A stretch of 64,000 nt of DNA from Halomarina litorea (GTDB lineage: Archaea; Halobacteriota; Halobacteria; Halobacteriales; Haloarculaceae). Below, in pieces: positions 26,965 through 33,846 of the stretch. A program made the translations under genes and the position numbers. Position 1 is the first letter of the stretch. Each line of letters starts with the position of its first letter. Below the pieces are notes generated by a model, which did not search any database, was not told the origin of the DNA, and saw only the letters and a program-made list of their open reading frames with translations. The stretch spans positions 2,997,655 through 3,061,654 of the forward strand of contig NZ_CP100448.1 in the NCBI RefSeq assembly GCF_024227715.1, given 5' to 3'.

Positions 26965-27108
26965 ATGTGTCGGGAGTGGCTCACCCGTGACATGGAACGC
27001 GGTGGCCGCCCCTGTCCCTTCTGCGAGACGCCGATGTTCAAGCGCCACTGCAAGTACGTCTGTCCGAACCACGGCGTCGTGGTGGACTGTTCGGACCCGT
27101 TCGTCTAG
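26965..27108 (+). CDS. small zinc-finger protein
   Basis: A 47-aa protein with CPFCETPM and [18 protein letters not shown], giving four or five Cys/His zinc ligands in a zinc-ribbon pattern found in many haloarchaea. A shorter start at ATG 26992 (38 aa, [11 protein letters not shown]) is equally plausible, and an upstream in-frame start at 26914 is less likely. Its stop overlaps the stop of the convergent TVP38-type gene within a shared CTAG. Role unknown; nucleic-acid or protein binding is likely for this class. Confidence 0.75.
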   Translation: MCREWLTRDMERGGRPCPFCETPMFKRHCKYVCPNHGVVVDCSDPFV

Positions 27109-27758
27109 TCGGCCGCGACGCCGCCCGCGAGGCGTTCGTACACCGGTCCGGCGAGCAGCAGGGTGGCGACGGCCGCCCCGCCGGCGACGAGGGGGAGGCC
27201 AGCCGAGAGGCCCTCCGCCGTGAGGCGCTCCATCGAACTGCCGGCGACGACACTCGCGACCACCCACGGCACCTCGCCGAGGGCCGTCCCGAGGAGGAAC
27301 GGGCGGAACCGGACGCGGGCGAGGCCCGCCCCGTAGGAGACGACGTCCGTCGGAACGGGTGCGAGGCGGGCCGCGAGGACGCCGCGGGTGTCGCCCGTCG
27401 TGGCGAAGAGGTCCGCGCCGGTCGCACCCGCCCGGCCCAGTACGCCCTCCGTCGGTCGGGTCGTCCAGGCGAACAGGTACGGCGGGAGCGTCGTGAGGAC
27501 GACGACGGCGAACGCCACCGGGAGTCCCGCGAGACCGAGGACGTACCCTGCGAGGCCCGCGAGCACCCCGACCGGCCACGCGAGGAACGGGCGGACGAGC
27601 GCGAGACCCACCAGCACGAGGCCGAACGCGAGGGGGTCCTCGCCGAGCGCGACGAGCGAGGAGAGGAGGTGCGACGGCGAGAAGGCGAGCGAGAGGGCGA
27701 GGACGACGGCGGCCGCGAGCGAGAGGCCCGTGACCTGCCGTCGTGTCGCCCCGTTCAT
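27105..27758 (-). CDS. TVP38/TMEM64-type (VTT domain) membrane protein
   Basis: Integral membrane protein of 217 aa with five or six hydrophobic segments. The central segment [33 protein letters not shown] (residues about 125-157) is the diagnostic loop of the SNARE-associated/VTT family, related to DedA proteins. Members are thought to act in lipid scrambling or membrane maintenance; the substrate is unknown. It ends tail-to-tail with the zinc-finger gene at 26965 by a 4-base overlap. Confidence 0.85.
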   Translation of the reverse strand: MNGATRRQVTGLSLAAAVVLALSLAFSPSHLLSSLVALGEDPLAFGLVLVGLALVRPFLAWPVGVLAGLAGYVLGLAGLPVAFAVVVLTTLPPYLFAWTTRPTEGVLGRAGATGADLFATTGDTRGVLAARLAPVPTDVVSYGAGLARVRFRPFLLGTALGEVPWVVASVVAGSSMERLTAEGLSAGLPLVAGGAAVATLLLAGPVYERLAGGVAAD

Positions 27759-28036
27759 ACCTCCGCGTTCGCCGGGGCGGGCAAACCTCTTGTGGTCATC
27801 ACTGTCGTGGTCGCGCGAGCGAAGTCCGGTCGTCGACGCCGCCCGGCGAGCGCACCGGGGCGAACGACCCCGGCTGTCGGTGGTCGCTCACCCGATTCGC
27901 GCCCGAACGACGATCAGAAACCCGAGTGGTGGCGGTCGGCCGAGGCGGAACCCGGGGCCCGGGCGGTGTCCGTTCCCGGTCGGACGTGTCGCTGACAAGT
28001 GTAGGCTTTATTGGGATGGGAGTATTTGGAGTAAAC
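27759..28036. other. intergenic, promoter region
   Basis: Left part of a 723-base gap between divergent genes. No gene seen. It contains an AT-rich CTTTATT at 28006-28012, spaced about 27 bases before the first of two strong hairpins. Confidence 0.5.
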
Positions 28037-28131
28037 GACGCTTCGTCTGGAGGGCCGAAGCGTCAGCGGGGACCAATTTCAGGACGGCAGGCCCGGGCGG
28101 GCCCTTTTCATCCCGCCCGGGCCTGTGTCCT
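28037..28131 (+). ncRNA. candidate structured small RNA, two strong hairpins
   Basis: Two consecutive perfect stems occur in a gene-free gap. 28037-28045 (GACGCTTCG) pairs with 28056-28064 (CGAAGCGTC). 28088-28101 (CAGGCCCGGGCGGG) pairs with 28112-28125 over a 10-base loop, and this stem can extend with AGGAC/GTCCT at its base (28081-28131). A TATA-like CTTTATT at 28006-28012 would place a transcription start at about 28036. The strand is chosen from that promoter. No known RNA family is recognised. Confidence 0.45.
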
Positions 28132-28481
28132 GTTCCGCATCAGAATCGACGAGCGGTGCGTCTCTCCCGACGGAACGCGAGAGAGCCTGAGAGCCTCAGC
28201 GGCCGGCAGAGCCGAGTTCGAAGCCACCCGACGCACACGAGTGGCAACACTCCCCGCCGGTGTTCCGCCGTGGTGGGTGTCGGACTCGCGGCGCACCGAC
28301 TGCCTCCGACCCCGCCCTGGGCCGGTCCGTGGCCACTGGCCCCCTCGCGGTCGTCCGTATCCGTTCGCCACCTCGGTCCTCGGTCGGGCGGCGTCGTGAG
28401 GGGAGACCGAATCCGAGACCCCCGACGGCCCTGTCGGGCACGCGCGAGGGATTTAACCCGTCGCGTGTGGTATCGCGCGAT
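28132..28481. other. intergenic, nothing clear
   Basis: About 350 bases before the next gene. Open frames here lack halophilic amino-acid composition and look non-coding. A box GATTTAAC near 28450-28457 fits as promoter of the gene starting at 28482. Confidence 0.5.
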
Positions 28482-28838
28482 GTGACGGACGAGACGGTCG
28501 AACTCGGGGTGCAACTGCTCGAACGCCTCGAACACGAGGAGCTCTCGCTCGCCGAGACCATCGACCGGCTGGAGACGGTCACGACCCACCCGACGACGAC
28601 GCGGACCATCCTCGACGAGGCCGAGAAGCGGGGCATCATCCACCGCGAGGACGGCCTCATCCGCCCGACGGGCGGTCGGTTCCTGCGGTTCCAGAGCGAG
28701 GTCGTCGTCAAGGAAGGCGAGTTCACCTGCCGGCGCTGTGGCGCGTCTATCTCGACGGGGCACTTCATGCGCCTCGAAGCCGGCGAGCACGGCCCGTTCG
28801 GCTCCTCGTGCATCCGCAAGGTGACGGGACGGGAGTGA
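28482..28838 (+). CDS. conserved haloarchaeal protein with C-terminal zinc-type motif
   Basis: A 118-aa protein (GTG start, MTDETVELGVQLLERLEHEE). The first 70 residues are helical and resemble a winged-helix fold (TIDRLETVTTHPTTTRTILDEAEKRGII). The C terminus has CRRCGASISTGHF and GPFGSSCIRKVTG, giving three Cys and a His as likely metal ligands. It resembles haloarchaeal DUF5830-type proteins, though I cannot confirm the family name. The start is set by an AT-rich box 27 bases upstream. A nucleic-acid binding role is plausible. Confidence 0.75.
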   Translation: MTDETVELGVQLLERLEHEELSLAETIDRLETVTTHPTTTRTILDEAEKRGIIHREDGLIRPTGGRFLRFQSEVVVKEGEFTCRRCGASISTGHFMRLEAGEHGPFGSSCIRKVTGRE

Positions 28839-28839
28839 G

Positions 28840-29865
28840 CTACCTGCCGCGGCGGAGTTCCTCGATGAGGCGGTCGATGGTCGCCTCCTGCCGTTCGAGC
28901 GCGGCGGCCTGTCGCTCGACGGCCGCCGAGAGGCGGGCGAGTTCCGCCGACGGGTCCGCCGGGTCGTCGCTGGTCCGGCCGAAGCGGAACCCGCCGTCCT
29001 CGGGGTCGGGGTCCACGTCGGTAGCGGTGTCCGCATCGCCCTCGCCCGTCCCGGACGGGGGCGCCCCGGCGTCCCCCGACTCCGAGGTGGCGATCGCATC
29101 CGCGAGCGCGTCGGTCGACGTCCGTTCGTCCGCGGCGCTCGCCCCCTCCTCGTCCTCCAGGAGCGACCCGATGGCGTCGCCCTCCTCGCCGACGACGGCG
29201 GAACGGGCGTCGACGCGCGGTTCCTCCTCGGCGTCCTCGGGCGCGAGGTCGTCGAGCGACCCGACGCCGTGGTGGTCGAGCAGTGCGGTCTCGAGCGTCC
29301 GCCGGACCTCGCGGGCGCTGTCGGCGGGCGCTTTCACCCGCTGGGGGCGGCCGTCGACGCGCAAGACGAGTTCGGTGGCGACGCGCCCCTCCTCGGTGTC
29401 GAGGCCCGTCACGCCGTCGAAGGGGTAGGACTCGGCGTCGTCGTCCCAGAGGGCGGTCCCGACGTGTTTGACGAGGCGGCGGTCGGTGACGACGAGGGTG
29501 AGTTCGCTGAAGCGATAGACGCGCCTGACCGACTCGCCGTCGTCCGCCACGTCCGCTGCCGCGAGGACGCCCCCGAGGAGCGGTTCGAGCACGTCGTCGA
29601 GGCGGTCCTTCGGGACGACGAACTCACGGGTGCCGTCGAAGTAGGCCAGTCGGACGGTGGCCTTGCGCCTGCCGACGGCGCACTCGACGCGGTCGGTCTC
29701 GTGGGGGAACTCGTCGACGGACTCGTCGCGCAGGAGGCCCTCCGCCCGGTAGACGAGCGTTCGGGTGGGCGTGACGGCGACGGCGTCGTCGTCGAGGGGG
29801 ACCAGGGCGTCGACCGTCTCCCCGTCGAGACGAGCGGCCAGCAGGTCCGGTGACTCGGAGTCCAT
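28840..29865 (-). CDS. conserved haloarchaeal protein, PH-like N terminus and coiled-coil C terminus
   Basis: A 341-aa acidic protein. Residues about 1-180 are beta-rich with two similar halves (for example VRLAYFDGTREFVVPKDRL and ELVLRVDGRPQRVKAPADS), suggestive of tandem PH-like or short bacterial PH domains. Residues about 195-300 are a low-complexity acidic linker. The last 40 residues (SAELARLSAAVERQAAALER) form a coiled coil that could drive oligomerisation. It converges on the zinc-type gene at 28482, with stops one base apart. Function unknown. Confidence 0.75.
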   Translation of the reverse strand: MDSESPDLLAARLDGETVDALVPLDDDAVAVTPTRTLVYRAEGLLRDESVDEFPHETDRVECAVGRRKATVRLAYFDGTREFVVPKDRLDDVLEPLLGGVLAAADVADDGESVRRVYRFSELTLVVTDRRLVKHVGTALWDDDAESYPFDGVTGLDTEEGRVATELVLRVDGRPQRVKAPADSAREVRRTLETALLDHHGVGSLDDLAPEDAEEEPRVDARSAVVGEEGDAIGSLLEDEEGASAADERTSTDALADAIATSESGDAGAPPSGTGEGDADTATDVDPDPEDGGFRFGRTSDDPADPSAELARLSAAVERQAAALERQEATIDRLIEELRRGR

Positions 29866-29906
29866 GCGCGGGACTATCCCTCGCCCGACATAAGCCTGCG
29901 GGCGAA

Positions 29907-29915
29907 GATAATAAG
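29907..29915 (+). promoter_or_regulatory. box A promoter of tRNA-Met
   Basis: GATAATAAG is the most AT-rich run in the region and lies about 34-42 bases before the tRNA 5' end. This suits an archaeal tRNA promoter with a short 5' leader. Confidence 0.55.
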
Positions 29916-29948
29916 AGTCAAGTGCGGTACGGCGGTATCATCGAGTGC

Positions 29949-30086
29949 GCCCGGGTGGCTTAGCTGGACATAGCGCCGCACTCATAGGGTATTCACCTCG
30001 CGGCATTCTGCCCGCATCCCTCGGGACCACGCCGGTCCCGTACCTGGGACATGCGGAGATCGTGGGTTCGGAGCCCACCCCGGGCA
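29949..30086 (+). tRNA. elongator tRNA-Met (CAT) with intron
   Basis: The acceptor GCCCGGG pairs with CCCGGGC, the discriminator is A and there is no CCA. The anticodon stem is CCGCA/TGCGG with anticodon CAT at 29983-29985. After position 37 (29986) an intron runs to about 30050 (64 nt), the standard archaeal site, and exon 2 restores the loop and the T-arm GTGGG-TTCGGAG-CCCAC. The mature length is 74 nt. Haloarchaeal elongator tRNA-Met genes are known to carry an intron here. Removal needs the splicing endonuclease and the RtcB ligase, whose gene is at 53263. Confidence 0.93.
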
Positions 30087-30624
30087 CTCATTGTTTCGAC
30101 GCCACACCGCGAGCGACGGGTCCGTCGAACCGTGACAATCGTTGCACCGACATGAATGCTCATACCAGTGGGGCCCCTCCCCCCGTACGACGGCACATGG
30201 TAGGCAACCTGACACGCGGAACCTGAGCGTCCACACATCGCTCTGGGGTGTCCGCCGTCGCACCCCGTTTCTCGCTCGCAGAGCGACCGCTCTCCGTCGG
30301 TCACGAGTGCGTCGAAGGAGGATGGGGCCGCCGGTGAGGTCACCGACCCACTCCCATGCGTCGAGGCCGGCGACCAGCGCCGGCCCGTATCCGACGACTC
30401 GATGACGACGGGAAAAGCTACGGCTTGTCCACAGGGACGAGCGGCCGCTCTCCCGACCCGCTCGCTGCCCGCAAACCGCCAGACGTGACGGCGAAACTTG
30501 CTCAGGCAGGCCGCATTCTGATGCCCGAGGCTGGAGTTGACTGCTACCGTCGGAGGGGCGAGAGCGGGCGACGACAACTCCGTCCGCCGAGGACTCGACG
30601 ACACGCGAAAGCGACACTACTCCC
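30087..30624. other. gene-poor, hairpin-rich region
   Basis: 538 bases with no convincing protein gene. Several perfect stems are present: GGGGTG/CACCCC (30245-30266), GGTGA/TCACC (30333-30344) and GGCCGGCG/CGCCGGCC with a 5-base loop (30365-30385). The open frames here have tryptophan/cysteine/arginine-rich composition unlike halophile proteins. It may contain a non-coding RNA, but neither ends nor family can be assigned. Confidence 0.4.
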
Positions 30625-30777
30625 ATGACAGACCGAACAATCGTATCCTGCGAGGACTGCCAGCACGTCTACACGGCACGCGTCCGGGACGACGGTGGGC
30701 TCATCCTGCCGACGCCGGGCAACGCCTGTGGCTGTGGCTGTGAATCGTTCGCGAAAGTGACCGCACAACAGATCTGA
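30625..30777 (+). CDS. small zinc-binding protein
   Basis: A 50-aa protein starting MTDRTIVSCEDCQHVYTAR. The CxxC at residues 9-12 and NACGCGCES (35-43) make a compact zinc-ribbon-like ligand set. It has acidic composition typical of halophiles and good codon use, so it is probably real despite its size. It stands alone after the gene-poor gap. Function unknown. Confidence 0.65.
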   Translation: MTDRTIVSCEDCQHVYTARVRDDGGLILPTPGNACGCGCESFAKVTAQQI

Positions 30778-30955
30778 CGACGGCCGGTGGGTGGCCCCAC
30801 CGCCGAGGCCCGTCGGCGCACGACGCGCCGGACCGCTTCTTTCGACGCTCGATACACGGCCCGCGAGTCACGGCGATATCGTCCGGTTCGGGGGACCTGA
30901 GGTTCGAGGGGACAAGACTATACTGGCGCCGTGAGTCGCCGGAGAGTGAGTGAAC

Positions 30956-31024
30956 ATGGTTTCCGAGACAGCGACGCGTTCGGACCGGCCGACGAGTGAG
31001 ACCGACGGGAGGAGCGAGCGGTGA
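30956..31024 (+). CDS. 22-aa leader ORF overlapping the mscS start
   Basis: An ATG frame (MVSETATRSDRPTSETDGRSER) whose TGA overlaps the GTG start of mscS (GTGA). A TATA-like ACTATACT at 30917-30924 would start transcription only a few bases before this ATG. This frame would therefore be translated first and mscS reached by coupling. Its peptide may have no function of its own. Confidence 0.4.
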   Translation: MVSETATRSDRPTSETDGRSER

Positions 31025-31968
31025 ACCTGCTCGACGCGTTGATCGTCCTCCAGCAGAACGAGTCGCCGGGAACCGAACCGGGCGATTTCATCCCCGACTC
31101 TCCCGAGGAGGCCCTCGTGATGCTCAGCGGCGTCATCGAGGGCGCGGCGAAGTTCATCGTCGCGTTCATCGCCGTCTACCTGTTGGGGAAACTCGTCCTC
31201 GCACCCCTCGCCCGACGGGCGCTGAAGGCTCGGGGGTTCAACGAGAGCATCCGCGGCCTCGCCGACAGCGTCGTGAGTGTCGTCGTGCTGTTCGCCGCCG
31301 TCGCCATCGCGTTCACCGTCGCCGGGTTCGGGACGTTCCTCGCCGCGTTCGCCACCCTCGGCGGTGCCCTCGCGCTTGCCGTCGGGTTCGCCGCACAGGA
31401 CCTGATGGGCAACTTCGTCGCGGGCGTCTTCATCCTCAAGGACCGTCCCTTCGAGGTGGGCGACTGGATCGAGAAAGGTGACCTCGTCGGCCGGGTACAG
31501 GACATCGACCTGCGCGTGACGACGCTCAAGACCTTCGACAACGAGAAGATCACCGTCCCGAACTCCGAACTCGCCAACAACGCCGTCAAGAACCCGGTCG
31601 CCTACGACAAACTCCGCCAGAAGTTCGTCTTCGGCATCGGCTACGACGACGACATCGACGCCGCGAAGGAGGTCATCCTCGAGGAGGCGCGGAACCTCGA
31701 CACCATCATGGACAACCCGGAACCCGCGGTCCGGGTGACGGAACTCGCGGACTCCTACGTCGGCCTCCAGAGCCGGTTCTGGATCGACGACCCCTCCCGG
31801 GCGGACTTCATGAAGGTCCGCTCGGACTTCATCCAGTCCGTCAAGGAGCGCTGTGACGCCGAGACCATCGAGATGCCCTACCCCTACCGGGAACTCGTCG
31901 GCGGCCTCGGCGTGGACGTGGAGGGCGAACTCCAGACCACCGAGTCGCAGGCGACCACCGCCGACTGA
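31021..31968 (+). CDS. MscS-family mechanosensitive channel
   Basis: Small-conductance mechanosensitive channel of 315 aa. There are three hydrophobic segments in the first 135 residues, the last being the glycine/alanine-rich pore helix (LGGALALAVGFAAQDLMGNF). The MscS beta domain follows with RPFEVGDWIE and the conserved VPNSELANN. It protects against osmotic down-shock by opening under membrane tension. GTG 31021 is the start, coupled to a 22-codon leader frame. The acidic C-terminal tail is typical of halophiles. Confidence 0.9.
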   Translation: MNLLDALIVLQQNESPGTEPGDFIPDSPEEALVMLSGVIEGAAKFIVAFIAVYLLGKLVLAPLARRALKARGFNESIRGLADSVVSVVVLFAAVAIAFTVAGFGTFLAAFATLGGALALAVGFAAQDLMGNFVAGVFILKDRPFEVGDWIEKGDLVGRVQDIDLRVTTLKTFDNEKITVPNSELANNAVKNPVAYDKLRQKFVFGIGYDDDIDAAKEVILEEARNLDTIMDNPEPAVRVTELADSYVGLQSRFWIDDPSRADFMKVRSDFIQSVKERCDAETIEMPYPYRELVGGLGVDVEGELQTTESQATTAD

Positions 31969-32044
31969 GCCGTTCGCTGTCTCTCCCCGCTCCACCTGCC
32001 GGAGCAACGCCTATCGGTCGCGAGCGCCTCCCTCGGGTAGACCG

Positions 32045-33019
32045 ATGGACGAGGCCACCGCCCGCGCCGCCTGCCGGGAGGCGTTCCCCGAGGCGACGGT
32101 CCGGTCGCTCTCGGTCACGGGGACCGGGAACGTCAAGCGGTCTTTCGACGCCACCCTCGCCCGCGAGGGGAGGTCGGAGCGGGTCGTCGTCCAGTTGTAC
32201 CCCGACGTCGCCCGCCTGCGCGCCGAGGCGGCGCTCCTCCGGGCCATCGCCGGGGGAACCGACGTCCCCGTCCCCGCGGTGCGCGCCGTCGGGCGCGTCA
32301 GCGAGGCGGGCTATCTCGTCACCGACCACGTCGCGGGCGTCGACTTGCACCGCCGGTTCTCCGACCTCGCGCCCGACGACCAGCGAAGCGTGGTCCGGAC
32401 CTTCGGACGCGCCCTCGGTGACCTCCACGGGGCGTTCACCTTCGAGGGGTTCGGCCGCCTCGTCGACCGGGGCGGGTCGCTGGTCGTGGCCGACCCCGCG
32501 ACGGACTGGCCAACGTACCTCCGGTCGCTCGTCGACGAGGGCCTCGACCGCCTCGCGCCGTCGCTCGCGGACCTCCGCGACCCCGTCCGCGAGGCGGTCG
32601 CCGAGGCGCGGTCCGCGGGACGCCTCCCCGCCGCCCCGCCCGCGGCGCTCTACCCGTGGGACCTCCGACCCGGGAACGCGCTGTACGACGGGGGCGGCGT
32701 GACCGCCTTCCTCGACTGGGGGGACCCGCGGACCGCCCACGCGGAGTTCTCGCTGGCGAAAGTCGAGTACCTCGTCGCCGACTGGTACGCGGGGGGCGAC
32801 CGGGCCGAGTCGCTCCGCGGGGCGTTCTACGACGGCTACCGCGAGGCGTCGAGCGTCGACCCGGCGTACTGGGTGGAGCGGCGACGACTCTACCGGATGG
32901 GTGCCGTCGTCCTGAGCGCGATGGACTCGCAGGGGCGGGTCACCCGCCCGCGCTACCCGATGGTCCCGCCCGACGAGGCGGCCGCCCTCCACCGGGACGC
33001 GGTCGAGTCGCTCCTCTGA
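32045..33019 (+). CDS. aminoglycoside-phosphotransferase-fold kinase-like protein
   Basis: A 324-aa member of the APH/choline-kinase fold. The catalytic loop reads YPWDLRPGN (203-211), keeping the Asp (206) and Asn (211) but with Trp before the Asp where Gly is common and without the usual His two before it. The metal Asp is in FLDWGDP (224). N-lobe landmarks are GTGNVKRSF and VVVQLYP. Likely a small-molecule kinase; the substrate is not predictable. It lies alone on the plus strand, convergent with the hydratase gene at 33026. Confidence 0.8.
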   Translation: MDEATARAACREAFPEATVRSLSVTGTGNVKRSFDATLAREGRSERVVVQLYPDVARLRAEAALLRAIAGGTDVPVPAVRAVGRVSEAGYLVTDHVAGVDLHRRFSDLAPDDQRSVVRTFGRALGDLHGAFTFEGFGRLVDRGGSLVVADPATDWPTYLRSLVDEGLDRLAPSLADLRDPVREAVAEARSAGRLPAAPPAALYPWDLRPGNALYDGGGVTAFLDWGDPRTAHAEFSLAKVEYLVADWYAGGDRAESLRGAFYDGYREASSVDPAYWVERRRLYRMGAVVLSAMDSQGRVTRPRYPMVPPDEAAALHRDAVESLL

Positions 33020-33025
33020 CGCCGC

Positions 33026-33814
33026 TCAGCGGCCCTCGAACTCCGGGTCGCGCCCCTCCAGTAGCGCGCCGAACCCCTCCTCGCGGTCCTCGGTCGCGTA
33101 GAGGTCCATCGCGAGGTAGTGTTCGATGTCGAGGCCGTCGTCGAGGGGGACGTCGAAGGCGTGCCCGAACGCTTCGAGCGCGCGCTGGACCCCCAGCGGA
33201 GCCTTCTCGCAGAGGTCGTCCGCGAAGTCGCGCGCCCGGTCGTCGACCTCGTCGCCGGGACACACCTCCGTCACGAGGTCGATGCGGTCGGCCTCCTCGG
33301 GGTCGATGAACTCCGCGGTGAGCACCATCTCCTTGGCGCGCGCCAGCCCCACGAGTCGCGGGAGGCGCTGGGTCGTCCCCGCGTGGGGGAACACGCCGAG
33401 TTCGACCTCGATGACGCCGTAGCGGGCGTCGTCCCCGATGATGCGGAAGTCGGCGGGGAGCGTCAACTCGAAGGCACCCGCCGGCGCGGCGCGTTTGATG
33501 CCCACGACGGAGGGTTTCGAGAGGTCGTCGATGGCGTCCATCAGACCCGTGAGTTCCCGGTGGATGTCGCGGTGGGTCGCCTCGCTGCTCTCGTACATCA
33601 TGTCGAGGTCCATCCCCGCGGAGAACACGTCGCCGCGGCCGAGGAGGGTCACGGCCCGCACGTCGTCGTTAGCGTCGACCCGTTCGACCGCCTCGGTGAG
33701 GTCCGCGATGAGCGCGCGGTTCATCGCGTTGCGCTTGTCGGGGCGGTTCAGGTAGACGTCCGCGCGGTGCCCTTCGTACGCGATGCCCGCGAGTCCCGTG
33801 CCAACTGTGTCCAT
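33026..33814 (-). CDS. enoyl-CoA hydratase/isomerase family protein
   Basis: Crotonase-fold protein of 262 aa. The oxyanion-hole regions are LLGRGDVFSAGMDLDMM and VVGIKRAAPAGAFELTLPAD, and the second contains an AAPAG variant of the usual glycine loop. EVELGVFPHAGTTQRLPRLVG is the typical third segment, in which a catalytic Glu may sit. Reactions in the family include hydration, isomerisation or thioester hydrolysis of acyl-CoA. No clustered fatty-acid genes are present, so the exact substrate is open. Confidence 0.88.
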   Translation of the reverse strand: MDTVGTGLAGIAYEGHRADVYLNRPDKRNAMNRALIADLTEAVERVDANDDVRAVTLLGRGDVFSAGMDLDMMYESSEATHRDIHRELTGLMDAIDDLSKPSVVGIKRAAPAGAFELTLPADFRIIGDDARYGVIEVELGVFPHAGTTQRLPRLVGLARAKEMVLTAEFIDPEEADRIDLVTEVCPGDEVDDRARDFADDLCEKAPLGVQRALEAFGHAFDVPLDDGLDIEHYLAMDLYATEDREEGFGALLEGRDPEFEGR

Positions 33815-33846
33815 ACCACCCGGTCCGGGGCGAGGGGCTTAACCGT

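Noticed and set aside
28016-28399. Open frame of about 128 codons starting MGVFGVNDASSGG in the 27.8-28.5 kb gap
   Set aside because: Composition is basic and Arg/Pro-rich, it runs straight through two perfect hairpins, and the nearest promoter box would start transcripts after its ATG.
30142-30628. Several 60-200 codon frames in the gap after tRNA-Met
   Set aside because: Non-halophilic composition, no start with promoter support and no recognisable motif.
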